From: a virus
Length of the DNA: 64,000 bases
Virus record (IMG/VR): IMGVR_UViG_3300042350_003822
Location: 1-64,000 of that record
Direction: 5' to 3' (one strand)
Shown here: positions 24,344 through 33,496 of the stretch, in pieces
Layout of the letters: each line of letters begins with the position of its first letter
How positions within the stretch are numbered: the stretch's first letter is position 1
Notes under the pieces: model-generated
What the model was told of the DNA's origin: nothing
The model's input: only the letters and a program-made list of their open reading frames with translations
Database searches by the model: none
Made by a program: the position numbers and the translations under genes

Positions 24344-25562
24344 TTGTTAACTCAATCAGTGTTGTGTTGCTTACTGGAACGGGAACGTAGCTAAACTCAA
24401 ATGGTATAGTCTGAAAGTCGATCTCTGATACTTCGGTATAATAGACAGCGGTCTGTTGAACAGCAGCAGCTCCATTATAGCTATATATCGTTACACCAGA
24501 AGTATATGAATATGCTAGTTTATTTGTTAGCTGCTGAGGCCCAACGTTTACTGTGTTTATGAAAACGTTATTGGACGCGTCTACGTGGACTCTATTAGAG
24601 TTCATCACAGCAACATTGGATCCTGCAGCGACACTTGACCACTTAAAGTAGAATGTGCCGTTAGACTGATTATAGGTCTCGAACGGATTAAACTGCTTAA
24701 TAGAAGGTGTTCTATACTGTAGTTCAGTTCCTACAACACCAAAGCCATATGAAACATACACTGTGTTGGATGTGGCTGTAAAGTCAATATTGTAAGTAGT
24801 CTCTGTCGTAGTGACTTCCTGAATAGCAATGTCTTCAGCAGCAATGGAAGTTCCAATCGAGATCGCAGCTGCCTGTCCTCTAACCGCACTACCACTATAA
24901 ACAACTGTAGAAGGAACAAAGAAAGCGCTCGCCTGCACTCTGTAGCGCTGGTTCGGAACAACGTCTAATTCAAGGTACTGAGAATTTCTGTGTTGACCTG
25001 ACGACCTTATTACTGTATAATCTCCATTGGATTCTTTCGAGGAACCATTGTAAGAGATAAGACTGTTTGCGCTATACAACTCAGCTCCAGTCATTTCAGG
25101 GCCTAGAACATCGGTCGTGACATATTCAGATGTGTTGCCAAAGAAGTTGTTATTGGCAGCTCTGATAGTCATGTTGTTTGCGCCGCCCTGGAAGTAGATT
25201 CCTACCCCTTCGGTGTGCCTGATATTCTTTCCACTGACTGTATGCTCTGCATAGAGATTAGCAGGTGTAATTGTTTTCACCATAGTGAAAGTGGTAGGAT
25301 ATACTGTAGGGGTACACTTTATCTCCCCAACATAGTTGTTGATAGATGTTGTAATCTCGTCTGGTCTAGTACCACTTACAGAAATACTATCCTGAGTCTC
25401 GGAGGTAGTAATCCCATCTGTAGTAATTACCATCTGCGATACAGAAGAGTCACTCCCAGACACCACATGAATGTCCAGGGTGACCATCTTCTCTGTGGCA
25501 AGATCAAAAGTATCTAGCACATGAGCTGATAATGAATTTGCTACGTAGGTTATAGTTGTCAT
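24336..25562 (-). CDS. Virion protein of unknown function, fibre-associated
   Basis: This 408-residue beta-rich protein has no collagen or S74 region. The N-terminus (TTITYVANSLSAHVLDTFDL) and middle resemble tail accessory proteins. Residues about 190-270 (RNSQYLELDVVPNQRYRVQA to TYNIDFTATSNTVYVSYGFG) have the strand order of a jelly-roll carbohydrate-binding module, including an aromatic/Asn-rich face. The C-terminus (PFEFSYVPVPVSNTTLIELT) ends 8 nt inside the giant fibre gene, so the two are co-translated and may form one organelle. I do not recognise a named family. Glycan binding is inferred from fold pattern only. Confidence 0.7.
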   Translation of the reverse strand: MTTITYVANSLSAHVLDTFDLATEKMVTLDIHVVSGSDSSVSQMVITTDGITTSETQDSISVSGTRPDEITTSINNYVGEIKCTPTVYPTTFTMVKTITPANLYAEHTVSGKNIRHTEGVGIYFQGGANNMTIRAANNNFFGNTSEYVTTDVLGPEMTGAELYSANSLISYNGSSKESNGDYTVIRSSGQHRNSQYLELDVVPNQRYRVQASAFFVPSTVVYSGSAVRGQAAAISIGTSIAAEDIAIQEVTTTETTYNIDFTATSNTVYVSYGFGVVGTELQYRTPSIKQFNPFETYNQSNGTFYFKWSSVAAGSNVAVMNSNRVHVDASNNVFINTVNVGPQQLTNKLAYSYTSGVTIYSYNGAAAVQQTAVYYTEVSEIDFQTIPFEFSYVPVPVSNTTLIELTNG

Positions 25563-25575
25563 CTAATTAGATTCT

Positions 25576-25899
25576 TTACCATGGTAACGCCGGCGTTATA
25601 ACAGTGGGGTAGATCTGGCTTGTGATCTGCCCAGCGATATCGGCTTCATATGCCACAATTTTTTCCTCTCCTAAGGTGCTCTGCACCCACTCAATTACTT
25701 GGGTCTCTGTAAGATCTGCATAGGGAGTAAAGGGGCTACCTTCGACCAATGACACGCCTGTCGAGTCGTATACCGATCCAATATATGTGCCGTCGATACC
25801 AGTCAGTGTCCAGTGAACGTTGAAGACCACATCGGTCATACCATCGAGTTCGGGGTAGGCGTCCATCTGCAAAATAGCCCAAGTGTTAGTAATAGTCAT
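25576..25899 (-). CDS. Small fibre-associated protein, paralogue 2 (DUF7936-like)
   Basis: This 107-residue protein starts MTITNTWAILQMDAYPELDG and shows VVFNVHWTLTGIDGTYIGSV, FTPYADLTETQVIEWVQSTL and the ending TPALPW. It aligns over its full length with its upstream neighbour at 25902-26234, so the pair arose by tandem duplication and diverged; a third copy lies at 18624-19010. The ATG at 25899 is 2 nt after the neighbour's stop; a longer reading frame upstream overlaps the neighbour and is not used. Function is unknown; the place between fibre genes suggests a fibre chaperone or a connector. Confidence 0.8.
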   Translation of the reverse strand: MTITNTWAILQMDAYPELDGMTDVVFNVHWTLTGIDGTYIGSVYDSTGVSLVEGSPFTPYADLTETQVIEWVQSTLGEEKIVAYEADIAGQITSQIYPTVITPALPW

Positions 25900-25901
25900 T
25901 G

Positions 25902-26234
25902 TTAGGAGCTCCATGGTAAAGGAGGAGTGGTAGTTGGTGGGTTGGCGAGGTTCTGAATCTGAAGAGTTAAGTTGGATTCGTATGCCGCGGCCTGCTCTGC
26001 TCTCAGCGCGCTCTTGACCCACTCGATCACCTGCTCTTGCGTCAGGTCAGCATAAGGAGTAAACGGGGTGCTTGAATTGATGGGGATGTTTACTGTGCCA
26101 TGTATAGAAGCCAAATGCACATTGTCCGTTCCAGTTAAAAGCCAACCAATGGTATACACCACGTTTTGCTCACCAGCTACCTCTGAGTAGCACTCGAGAT
26201 TAGTAATTGACCACGTCTTTGTAATTTGTGTCAT
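25902..26234 (-). CDS. Small fibre-associated protein, paralogue 3 (DUF7936-like)
   Basis: This 110-residue protein shows TKTWSITNLECYSEVAGEQN, VVYTIGWLLTGTDNVH, FTPYADLTQEQVIEWVKSAL and PPLPW at the end. FTPYADLT and QVIEWV are identical to paralogue 2 directly downstream. The ATG at 26234 is chosen because GGAGG lies 6 nt before it; a TTG four codons earlier would lie inside that ribosome site. The gene starts 12 nt after the collagen-like fibre at 26247-28931, so each copy follows a fibre or another copy. The role is unknown. The three-fold occurrence is a real feature of this locus. Confidence 0.8.
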   Translation of the reverse strand: MTQITKTWSITNLECYSEVAGEQNVVYTIGWLLTGTDNVHLASIHGTVNIPINSSTPFTPYADLTQEQVIEWVKSALRAEQAAAYESNLTLQIQNLANPPTTTPPLPWSS

Positions 26235-26246
26235 TTTGACCTCCAA

Positions 26247-28931
26247 TTAAAGTCTGCTAGTCGAATAGCAATATTGACGCCAAAACCCACCACCGTCGCA
26301 GAACGCAAAAAACGATCCGTGGTGAGGAAGCGTGGTGCCTATATCACTGCCACCGGGGAATGCAAGTGTAACGTTGTTGCCGCTGACATTTGAGATAGCA
26401 AAACCTTCCCCAGAGGCAAATCCCGTCGATGGAAACGTGATCGTAATGCCTGATGTGGTAATAAGAATGTTTGTACCGCTGTCAGCAGCTCCAAGAGTTT
26501 TTGTCGCGTCAATAACATTCTGACCACTTGAGCGAATACCGTGAGTTGCCCACGTTGGCGCGGCGCCCGAGCCGCCAGACCGTAACACTTGACCTGCAGT
26601 GCCGTAGTTAGCGCCACCAATTCCCAACTGCCCAACAGAACCAATTCTGAAACGCTCGGCAGTTGTTGTGCCGGTCGTAAAAATCATATTGTTGTCGTCG
26701 TTGTAAATTTGACTGTCGCCACCGGAAGTCGTTGTACCAGTCGCGGAGCCGATACGAACATCGCCGCCGCCAGTAAGTCGCATATCTCCCGCAAGAGTTA
26801 ATTTGTACGCTGGAGAAGTGTCCCCAATCCCGACGTTGCCCGAGCTGGTGATGCGCATTACCTCCGTACCACCTTCACTGAAAGCAATAGTGTCCGCAGC
26901 AGGGGACCACATCCCTGTGTCCGTATCGCCAGTAAACGTATGAGACGGCGTTCCGGTGGCCCCTAAGCCAGCGCTAAGGCGTGTAGTGTGGAATGCTCCC
27001 GTAGTGTTGGCAATGAATGAAGTGCCGACTGTTATAAGGGCAGAGTTGACGCTGGTACTTACATTAGCTGTACCTAAAACTGTGAGTTTAGCATTTAAGT
27101 CGGTTGTACCGATACCCAAACTACCATTCATGTAGTTGTTTGCTGTACCCGAACCATAAAACCCCCATTTGTTTGCACCAGCAGTAATTTGACTCCAAAA
27201 TCCATACACATTTGAAATAGCAGTAGCGTTAAAGGCAGTATACTGGAAAACATTACTTGGTGCGGTCGCACTAGCCCATGACGGTGTACCAGCACTAAAT
27301 GTATAAATTGCATTAACAGTTCCAGTATAACTTACTAAAGAGTCTGCTCTTGCAAAAACACCGTTAAGGTTTGTTATATTGTTTGCCGATGATACAATAG
27401 TTGGTAGGAATAACAGACCATATAATGCAGTAAGTGTTCCTGCCCCTTGCGGAGAAACTTGAGATTGCATCGTGAACATATTCTGCTGGCCAGTTTGGGT
27501 AGAATTTATCTGACCACTTAAACTTATATAACCACCAGCATCCGTAACAGTACCAGTTTGGTTGATACGGTTAGATAGGGATAGAGATCCAGTAATCGTT
27601 GTATTACCCACTGCTGCAGTAGTTACGCCAGATAGAGCCCCTGCAAACGAGCCGGTTGTTGCATTCAAAGCCCAGCGGGCCGTTGTATTACCTAAAGCAT
27701 TGCCAACAGTATTTGATGTGGGAAAAACACCTGTGGTATTTGCTCTAAAGTTTGTTGTAGTAAATGATGCAGCGTTTACAGTACCTGTATGATATGCACC
27801 TGTAGTGTTGGCAATGAATGAAGTGCCGACAGTTAACAAAGCAGAGTTTACAGATACAGAAGCATTAGCAAAACCAGTAATCGTGGTATTGCCGGCGGAG
27901 ACTGCGTTTGAAAATGTTGCTGCCCCACCACTATTTAACGTCAAGTGTGTTGTCATGACACTATTGTTGCCACCCTGAAATAATAAATCTCCGGTTGAGC
28001 GATTGTAGTTAATTCGTTTTATTCCACCAGTCTGGTCAAACGGCTGGCCAAAGCTAACAATAGAATTTGCGCCGATGTTGCCAAGGCCAATTTGGTCAGT
28101 CCCGTTGCCAGCCGCCAGTGCCTGTTGTGGAGTAGATGTTCCGATACCAACATTACCATTTGCTACGATAAAAGCAGCAGTACCAAACGTTGCGGTATTG
28201 GTCCCTACTTGTAGGGTGGTTGATACGTTAGCAAAACCAGTAATCGTGGTATTGCCGGCAGCAAGAGTGGTGATGCCGGAGACTGCGCCAGCAAAGCCTA
28301 CTGCACTTGTTGTCTTATTAAATGTGAAGCTTGAAGATCCGTTTGCCCCACCAGAGTCATTAAATAAAACTTGTGTGTTGGATCCACCTATAACCGCAGC
28401 TGCACCTACCGAACCAGTGAATCCTACTGAACCAGTGAAGCCAGTAGTTCCTTGAGGGCCCTGGGCCCCTACTGACCCCGTGAATCCAATTGGTCCCTGT
28501 GCACCTTGAGGACCGGTCGAACCAGTGAAACCAATTGGTCCTTGTGCACCCTGAGGCCCGGTTGAACCAGTAAAACCAATCGGGCCTTGTGGTCCTGTTG
28601 CACCAGTAGAACCAGTAAAGCCTGTTGTTCCTTGAGGGCCCTGGGCACCAATAGAACCTGTAAAGCCAGTAGTTCCTTGGGCACCAATAGAACCTGTAAA
28701 GCCAGTAGTTCCTTGGGCACCAATAGAACCTGTAAAGCCGGTAGTTCCTTGGGCACCGGTAGATCCAGTGAATCCCACCGAACCAGTGAAGCCAGTAGTT
28801 CCCTGAGCACCAGTAGATCCGGTGAAGCCAGTTGCACCTACTGAACCTGTGAAGCCTGTGTTTCCTTGCTCACCAACAATTATAGCTTCCCACTGAGCAG
28901 TGTTAGCGTTATATACTTTTGCTACGCCCAT
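26247..28931 (-). CDS. Tail fibre with collagen-like stalk (894 residues)
   Basis: Residues 1-19 ([19 protein letters not shown]) form a short anchor. Residues 20-177 are an almost unbroken Gly-X-Y tract of about 50 triplets, mostly GFTGSTG, GAQGTT, GPQGPI; Thr is very common in the Y position. Then follow [20 protein letters not shown]-type repeats, an '[13 protein letters not shown]' repeat region, an [20 protein letters not shown] segment and a C-terminal beta head (residues about 800-894: [20 protein letters not shown] and [10 protein letters not shown]). There is no S74 domain. It is expected to be a trimeric collagen-like fibre with a lectin-type tip. A late element AATAAATA lies 44 nt before the ATG. 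Confidence 0.9.
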   Translation of the reverse strand: MGVAKVYNANTAQWEAIIVGEQGNTGFTGSVGATGFTGSTGAQGTTGFTGSVGFTGSTGAQGTTGFTGSIGAQGTTGFTGSIGAQGTTGFTGSIGAQGPQGTTGFTGSTGATGPQGPIGFTGSTGPQGAQGPIGFTGSTGPQGAQGPIGFTGSVGAQGPQGTTGFTGSVGFTGSVGAAAVIGGSNTQVLFNDSGGANGSSSFTFNKTTSAVGFAGAVSGITTLAAGNTTITGFANVSTTLQVGTNTATFGTAAFIVANGNVGIGTSTPQQALAAGNGTDQIGLGNIGANSIVSFGQPFDQTGGIKRINYNRSTGDLLFQGGNNSVMTTHLTLNSGGAATFSNAVSAGNTTITGFANASVSVNSALLTVGTSFIANTTGAYHTGTVNAASFTTTNFRANTTGVFPTSNTVGNALGNTTARWALNATTGSFAGALSGVTTAAVGNTTITGSLSLSNRINQTGTVTDAGGYISLSGQINSTQTGQQNMFTMQSQVSPQGAGTLTALYGLLFLPTIVSSANNITNLNGVFARADSLVSYTGTVNAIYTFSAGTPSWASATAPSNVFQYTAFNATAISNVYGFWSQITAGANKWGFYGSGTANNYMNGSLGIGTTDLNAKLTVLGTANVSTSVNSALITVGTSFIANTTGAFHTTRLSAGLGATGTPSHTFTGDTDTGMWSPAADTIAFSEGGTEVMRITSSGNVGIGDTSPAYKLTLAGDMRLTGGGDVRIGSATGTTTSGGDSQIYNDDNNMIFTTGTTTAERFRIGSVGQLGIGGANYGTAGQVLRSGGSGAAPTWATHGIRSSGQNVIDATKTLGAADSGTNILITTSGITITFPSTGFASGEGFAISNVSGNNVTLAFPGGSDIGTTLPHHGSFFAFCDGGGFWRQYCYSTSRL
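28401..28874 (-). repeat. Collagen-like Gly-X-Y coding tract
   Basis: About 52 Gly-X-Y triplets in the 894-residue fibre, encoded by repeated 9-27 bp units. The units GFTGS and GAQGTT recur many times. Such DNA is prone to unequal recombination, so length should vary between relatives. Confidence 0.9.
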
Positions 28932-28974
28932 CTTTTATACCTTAATTCGTTTACCTGTAGAATTTTATATACCT

Positions 28975-28982
28975 TATTTATT
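28975..28982 (-). promoter_or_regulatory. Late promoter element AATAAATA
   Basis: The minus strand reads AATAAATA in the 53-base gap before the collagen-like fibre gene, 44 nt before its ATG. It would start a new transcript within the fibre array. Confidence 0.6.
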
Positions 28983-28984
28983 TA

Positions 28985-30025
28985 CTAAAAGAACATCATT
29001 AACATATTTCCACCCGCTGTTAGAGCGGGAGAATTAGTAAAAATGACGTTTAAGTTATTGCCGCCATCTGTCGAGTTTGCGCCAACATAGAAGCGATTTG
29101 CTTCGGTTACGCCAATGTCAGTGACATTTAAGTAGTCAATACCGGAGGTAACATTAGTAATGTCGAACGTGCGACGGGTGCCTGCCGTTGCGCTGTTTAC
29201 CGTAACTATATTGCCGGCAGAACCAGTAATGCTCCATATACCAACAACCATTGTGCCTCCGGCATTATGCCTAATTGTATGAGCAACGGTCTTTGTTGAG
29301 GCAAGTTCAGTAAAGGTGTTTATTCCTCCAATACTGGTTGTAGAAATACCGGTTGTGCCTCCCATAGTCAATTTATTAAAAGAAAGCCCGCCCGCATTAA
29401 ACGCCCTTGTAGTTGTTGTATTGTTAGAAAGCAGAATATCTGCCGTGTCTTTGTTAAACGTAAGATTCGTCGTTACTTGAGTATTCCAGATCGTACTAAT
29501 ACCAGTTATTGTCCACAACCCAGACCCCATTGTTATGGTTCTGACATTGCTATTGCTTGAAGAAACAGAGTTACAAGTTACGTTATAATTATTTGCGTTA
29601 AAAGTTCCTTGTGTAATAGTTAAGACGGTTGCTGTTAACGCATCTCCAAGAGTTACTGTAATGCCAGAACCATTAATTGTTATGCTGCCAAAGCCTTTAC
29701 CCGCAGTCGTTAGCGTTCCTGTGCCGGTAAACGTCATAGCGCCAGCATAAGGAAAGGACATACCCGCAACAAGCGTGACGCTGCCGGCTACAGTGATTCC
29801 TGCAGAACCAGAGATTGTTCCGGCAAACCCAGTACAGTTGATTGACTTTGCGCCGGTATTGCCCGTAGAAATTATGCAATTGCCTGTGGACAAGTTTGTA
29901 AAAAACACGTCGTCAGCAGTGGTAGGAACCGACGCGCCGCCAGCACCACCAGAACTAGTTGACCACTTAGTCCCTGCCGTACCGTCCCAAGACGCCGAAC
30001 CGCCTACCCAATAACGGTCAGCCAT
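28985..30025 (-). CDS. Beta-helix adhesin-like virion protein
   Basis: This 346-residue protein begins DRYWVGGSASWDGTAGTKWS, a start shared by many phage adhesin-like proteins, followed by PTTADDVFFTNLSTGNCIIS. The rest (residues 60-320) is a regular run of short Thr/Gly/Asn/Ile-rich strands (e.g. GKGFGSITINGSGITVTLGD, TGISTTSIGGINTFTELAST) typical of a right-handed beta-helix or beta-solenoid. The C-terminus is hydrophobic (AGGNMLMMFF). It probably forms a rigid spike on the tail or a glycan-binding shaft. It is followed by a tiny gene in the same unit. No catalytic residues are visible. Confidence 0.75.
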   Translation of the reverse strand: MADRYWVGGSASWDGTAGTKWSTSSGGAGGASVPTTADDVFFTNLSTGNCIISTGNTGAKSINCTGFAGTISGSAGITVAGSVTLVAGMSFPYAGAMTFTGTGTLTTAGKGFGSITINGSGITVTLGDALTATVLTITQGTFNANNYNVTCNSVSSSNSNVRTITMGSGLWTITGISTIWNTQVTTNLTFNKDTADILLSNNTTTTRAFNAGGLSFNKLTMGGTTGISTTSIGGINTFTELASTKTVAHTIRHNAGGTMVVGIWSITGSAGNIVTVNSATAGTRRTFDITNVTSGIDYLNVTDIGVTEANRFYVGANSTDGGNNLNVIFTNSPALTAGGNMLMMFF

Positions 30026-30026
30026 A

Positions 30027-30266
30027 TTAGCTCTCTACAGGCTTCAGGTCAACTTGACTATCAATCTCAACTTGCTCATAAGTTATATCGTCAACTTCAA
30101 CATACTCAGGCGTTGGTGGATTCTCAACAGCAAACAACCAGTTGTTTAGACGCTCGGTCTTCATTTCTGTGATCTGTTCTTCTGTATGCGAGGAATCTTC
30201 TGGGAGATATAGAGCATCCCGAAATGTACCATATTGTGTTTCAAATTCAAAATCAATCTTAATCAT
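30027..30266 (-). CDS. Small acidic protein of unknown function
   Basis: This 79-residue acidic protein has the start IKIDFEFETQYGTFRDALYL, a helical middle (TEEQITEMKTERLNNWLFAV) and a Glu/Asp/Val-rich end. There is a clear AGAGGAG site before the ATG at 30266 and its stop is 1 nt before the next gene's start region. The pattern resembles small phage proteins that sit beside fibre genes, whose helix EEQITEMKxxRLxxWL may bind a fibre. No family is recognised. It is translated, judging by the ribosome site and tight packing. Confidence 0.75.
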   Translation of the reverse strand: MIKIDFEFETQYGTFRDALYLPEDSSHTEEQITEMKTERLNNWLFAVENPPTPEYVEVDDITYEQVEIDSQVDLKPVES

Positions 30267-30278
30267 ATTTTACTCCTC

Positions 30279-31391
30279 TTATGCTTGTGTCGTTACAGCT
30301 ATGACGTCCCAAAAAACATCAGTAGTGTTATAGATGCAACCAACATATGTTATCTTTGTTGCAACCGTGGTGGTTGGCAAAGTAACACCTACTGCTCTAA
30401 ACGCCCCGCTACTCGTGGTCCAAGTAATACCTCTTCCGGTGCCATTATCCTCAAATCTCAATATTAATCTTTGGCCATCTACCGGTGTGCCGCTGGGTGT
30501 TAAGAGTGTGATTGCGCCGGTTAAACCAAAGGCATTGAGAACATCAGTAGTGTCTCCATTTGGTGTTATGTTACCTGAAGTTACACCAGCAGAGACAACT
30601 CTAGGATTTATTCTTTTGTTTGTTAATGTTTGTGTGCCGTTTAAATTAACAAAGGTCCCTTCAGCTCCGAGCACAGAAGTATCCACCCAAAGAACATCTG
30701 TTGCAACTGGAGCAGTGTTGGAGATTTCGACACCGGTTTCGCCTTGAGATCCCGTAAACCCATTAGACCCAGTAAAGCCTGTTGCACCACGTGACCCCGT
30801 GAATCCGATTGGACCTTGAGATCCTGTAAACCCAATCGAACCAGTAAAGCCAGTTGTTCCTTGTGGTCCTTGAGCACCAATAGACCCAGTAAAGCCAATA
30901 GGTCCTTGAGCACCTACTGAACCTGTAAAGCCTGTTGATCCTGTATATCCTGGATTGTTTGACCAGTATGCAACAGATCCGTTTGAGATTAATGCCTGGC
31001 CGGCAGTACCAATTGAACCATTTGCTATGATGCCTCCGGTTAAAGTGATGTTACCATTTGCAAGAGTATTACCCTGAATAAACAGCCGCGCCGAACTTGT
31101 GTTGGCAGAGCCAATAGCAACGTTACCACTAAATTCGGCTAAGCGAATATTACCAACATCGAATACTTCGATTGATGGAATCCCGGAAATATCATTGACC
31201 GAAAATATTGTTCCGGTCAATGAATCCACAATACTGAATAGCTGCCCACTTTGGCCACTGAACGATAGTGTGCCTAGAGTGTCGAGGAAAGTTGCAGTAA
31301 TACTATTCGCAAATGCGCTATTCGATGAGCTAAAGCTAATATTAGGCGCCTGCAGACCATTCTTGGTCAGAAATCTTTTATCATTTGCCAA
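30279..31391 (-). CDS. Tail fibre with short collagen-like segment (370 residues)
   Basis: The protein starts ANDKRFLTKNGLQAPNISFS after a TTG initiation codon at 31391, preceded by GGGAG 8 nt upstream; no in-frame ATG gives a sensible start. Residues 85-145 include 'NVAIGSANTSSARLFI' and the shared module GTAGQALISNGSVAYW. Residues 148-220 are 24 Gly-X-Y triplets (GFTGS, GPI, GPQ). The C-terminal 150 residues (GTFVNLNGTQTLTNKRINPR, GTPVDGQRLILRFEDNGTGR) form a compact beta head typical of phage fibre tips. It probably trimerises via the collagen-like part. The late element CATAAATA at 31421-31428 precedes it. Confidence 0.88.
   Translation of the reverse strand: MANDKRFLTKNGLQAPNISFSSSNSAFANSITATFLDTLGTLSFSGQSGQLFSIVDSLTGTIFSVNDISGIPSIEVFDVGNIRLAEFSGNVAIGSANTSSARLFIQGNTLANGNITLTGGIIANGSIGTAGQALISNGSVAYWSNNPGYTGSTGFTGSVGAQGPIGFTGSIGAQGPQGTTGFTGSIGFTGSQGPIGFTGSRGATGFTGSNGFTGSQGETGVEISNTAPVATDVLWVDTSVLGAEGTFVNLNGTQTLTNKRINPRVVSAGVTSGNITPNGDTTDVLNAFGLTGAITLLTPSGTPVDGQRLILRFEDNGTGRGITWTTSSGAFRAVGVTLPTTTVATKITYVGCIYNTTDVFWDVIAVTTQA
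30732..30950 (-). repeat. Collagen-like Gly-X-Y coding tract (short)
   Basis: Twenty-four Gly-X-Y triplets in the 370-residue fibre, with the same GFTGS and GAQGPI units as the other two collagen-like fibres of this window. Confidence 0.9.
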
Positions 31392-31420
31392 CGTTCAATC
31401 TCCCAATTGGCGATATGTTT

Positions 31421-31428
31421 TATTTATG
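31421..31428 (-). promoter_or_regulatory. Late promoter element CATAAATA
   Basis: The minus strand reads CATAAATA in the 64-base gap before the 370-residue fibre, 30 nt before its TTG start. The transcript would include the GGGAG site. Confidence 0.55.
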
Positions 31429-31455
31429 TTAACTTTGTGAGTCTGGCATATGTTA

Positions 31456-32145
31456 TTAGATTCCGAACCTTCCTCTTACAGCATTAAAGTTCTGTGAGAC
31501 TTCTGCTGCTGTGAGTGTTCTGTTGTAAATTGATAAAATTGCAAAATCACCATCTAAGTTTTGCGCTGGATCAAATCCAGCTCCAGGCGCATCTGCTTCT
31601 TGTCCAATAATTAAATATCCACCCGATGTAGGTCCAGAACCTGCATTTATAGTTTGTGTTCCAACATATACACCATTCATGTAATATAAACTAACACCTG
31701 TTGTTCTTGTTCTAACCCACGTAAAATTACACCACACATCTTTCATGTCTGGAACAGTGACTTGATATCTGTTACCCAAATCATGTGGGACAATGATGGT
31801 AGAGCTATCAGTATATAACAAATATGTGTTATCGCCAGCGACGCTATATGTAAATGGGGTTTGGCTGGCGCCAGCAAAATTTGACCTAAACCAACAACTA
31901 AACGATATATCATCAGTAGGAATACTATAATTATCATTCATTATGTATTGAGTGGTTTGATTATTTGAAAAAGTAAAATAACCCGCACTGTTAAAAGCAG
32001 GGCCGCCATATATAGTAAGATTTGTGTTATTACCACTTACATCATTCCATGTAGTACCACTACCAGGATACGACTTTACGTTAGCCGCATCCAGACACAG
32101 TACTAGACCATTACGAACGATACTAGGACCATGACCTAAACTCAT
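31456..32145 (-). CDS. LamG / concanavalin-like lectin domain protein A
   Basis: This 229-residue protein is a single lectin-like jelly-roll. It starts with IVRNGLVLCLDAANVKSYPG followed by SGTTWNDVSGN, the common leader of phage LamG-fold tail proteins, then strands ending YNRTLTAAEVSQNFNAVRGR, the usual terminal helix. ISFSCWFRSNFAG and VSLYYMNGVYVGTQTINAG are the LamG core strands. It probably binds host or environmental glycans as a virion decoration. The start overlaps the stop of the tandem paralogue B by 4 nt (ATGA). The two genes share near-identical ends but differ in the middle. Confidence 0.85.
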   Translation of the reverse strand: MSLGHGPSIVRNGLVLCLDAANVKSYPGSGTTWNDVSGNNTNLTIYGGPAFNSAGYFTFSNNQTTQYIMNDNYSIPTDDISFSCWFRSNFAGASQTPFTYSVAGDNTYLLYTDSSTIIVPHDLGNRYQVTVPDMKDVWCNFTWVRTRTTGVSLYYMNGVYVGTQTINAGSGPTSGGYLIIGQEADAPGAGFDPAQNLDGDFAILSIYNRTLTAAEVSQNFNAVRGRFGI

Positions 32146-32876
32146 ACACCGTACCTTCCACGAAGGGCATCAAAGTTCTGGGAGACTTCTGCTGCTGTGA
32201 GTGCTCTGTTGTATATTTTTATATTTCCAATTTTTCCATTTAAATATCCCGAGTAACTGGCCTGTCCATGAAGTGCTCCAAAATCAGTTTGACCATCTGT
32301 AAAGCTATTAGATACGTTTCCAGTCCCTATTAATGAGCCGTTGAGATACAAAGTTTCTGCATTGGATGCAGAACGAACTAAAACTATTTGATACCATCTT
32401 TCATTGGACATTAAAGAAGAGACATTAATATTTAAAGAACCAGTAGTTCCTCCGCCGCCTCTACTAACGACAATAGTATTTGGAGTAAATGAAGTATTAT
32501 TTGCCGATAAAACTCCAAATTCTATTTGACCAGCTCCTGTTCCTGTTCCCCCAGCAAATAACCAGGCACATTTGTTAAAACCTCCAAAGTTTCCAGTTAT
32601 GCTTGTAAAATTTACCCAAATTTCATAAGAAAATAATTGAGTTCCAGAAAGAGGAGAAGGTGATGAGATGCTAGAATAATCATTAGTGCCATCAAAAACA
32701 ATTGAACCCATATCTGCACTAGTATAAGTCGGGCCACCTGTAAGTGTGCCATTTTTTCCATTGCCACTTAGATCGGTCCATGTAGTACCACTACCAGGAT
32801 ATGACTTTACATTAGCCGCATCCAGACACAGGATTAAACCACTTCGAACTATACTTGTATTATAGGCAATTGCCAT
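32142..32876 (-). CDS. LamG / concanavalin-like lectin domain protein B
   Basis: This 244-residue paralogue of the next gene has the same leader (IVRSGLILCLDAANVKSYPG with SGTTWTDLSGNG) and the same end (YNRALTAAEVSQNFDALRGR). The core shows SIVFDGTNDYSSISSPSPLS, FSYEIWVNFTSITGNFGGFN, NERWYQIVLVRSASNAETLY and LNGSLIGTGN, a textbook LamG domain. Binding face loops differ strongly from copy A. The pair arose by duplication, with ends kept similar and centres diversified. It is likely a glycan-binding tail decoration; the ligand cannot be predicted. Confidence 0.87.
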   Translation of the reverse strand: MAIAYNTSIVRSGLILCLDAANVKSYPGSGTTWTDLSGNGKNGTLTGGPTYTSADMGSIVFDGTNDYSSISSPSPLSGTQLFSYEIWVNFTSITGNFGGFNKCAWLFAGGTGTGAGQIEFGVLSANNTSFTPNTIVVSRGGGGTTGSLNINVSSLMSNERWYQIVLVRSASNAETLYLNGSLIGTGNVSNSFTDGQTDFGALHGQASYSGYLNGKIGNIKIYNRALTAAEVSQNFDALRGRYGV

Positions 32877-32884
32877 TACTCACC

Positions 32885-33448
32885 TCACGCTGTAATTAAT
32901 TCATACGACGCTTTAAATGTCGTAGATGTTGCAGATGCAGGTGTAATTCGTATTCTTGTATTAGCAGCTGAAATATCACAATCAACGGAGAACAATGAAC
33001 TGCCTGTCAACAGAGACGCAAATTCAGTCGCGATTGCCGTGGTTGTATTGCATACGACGAGCATCTTAGTTGTATGAATAACACCAGAGGATACTGCTTG
33101 GATTACAAACTCACCCGTATTATAAGTTGCTGTAGGATATTGAATGAGGGTAGTTTGTGTAGTCGCGGTTGTAGTTGTTGTTGCAGTATCACGGACTGAG
33201 ATACCATCGAGATTAATGTCGCCAGTAACGCTTATTGTACCATTGGCTACAATAGATCCTACACTTAGAGAGACAAGATTCGCACCAACTTCAAATGAGA
33301 CAGTTCCGTTTGATGAGTATACTTTTTGATCGGTAAGATTGACAGCAAGCTCCCCAGCATCAATAAAGGCTGTGTTACCGGAGTTAGTCGTGTTAGGAGT
33401 GCGACCAGATATAGTGGTACGCTTGAGCTGAATCTTATTATTAGCCAT
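32885..33448 (-). CDS. Fibre-like virion protein (187 residues)
   Basis: The start MANNKIQLKRTTISGRTPNT with AFIDAGELAVNLTDQKVYSS is the widespread phage-fibre N-terminal attachment pattern 'IQlKRs...GELAvN...k.Y'. The C-terminal half (QYPTATYNTGEFVIQAVSSG and TTKMLVVCNTTTAIATEFAS) closely resembles the end of the 744-residue fibre at 41385-43619 (FPKTTYRTGKLMVQATNAGN, AEMVVAHDGTNAYVAVYG), so this is a mini-fibre sharing its tip. The ATG at 33448 has GGAG 7 nt upstream; an upstream TTG is less likely. It is the first gene left of the divergent promoter region and is read from the late element at 33512-33519. Confidence 0.8.
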   Translation of the reverse strand: MANNKIQLKRTTISGRTPNTTNSGNTAFIDAGELAVNLTDQKVYSSNGTVSFEVGANLVSLSVGSIVANGTISVTGDINLDGISVRDTATTTTTATTQTTLIQYPTATYNTGEFVIQAVSSGVIHTTKMLVVCNTTTAIATEFASLLTGSSLFSVDCDISAANTRIRITPASATSTTFKASYELITA

Positions 33449-33482
33449 ATGGCTCTCCAAGGCAGATATATATCTTATAGGC

Positions 33483-33496
33483 CAACTATATAGTTG
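33483..33496. promoter_or_regulatory. 14-bp perfect palindrome, possible operator
   Basis: The sequence caactatatagttg is a perfect inverted repeat in the gap between the two divergent transcription units. It overlaps the first bases of the plus-strand -35 box (33494-33499). A dimeric repressor bound here would block the glycosyltransferase promoter. It may also be a chance AT-rich palindrome. Confidence 0.4.

Noticed and set aside
28401-28874. CRISPR-like array in the repeated DNA
   Set aside because: The repeats are short, imperfect and in frame, encoding Gly-X-Y triplets; there are no unique spacers and no cas genes.
31456-32876. Diversity-generating retroelement at the tandem lectin genes
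   Set aside because: No reverse transcriptase, template repeat or adenine-biased substitution pattern is visible in the window; simple duplication and recombination explain the pattern.
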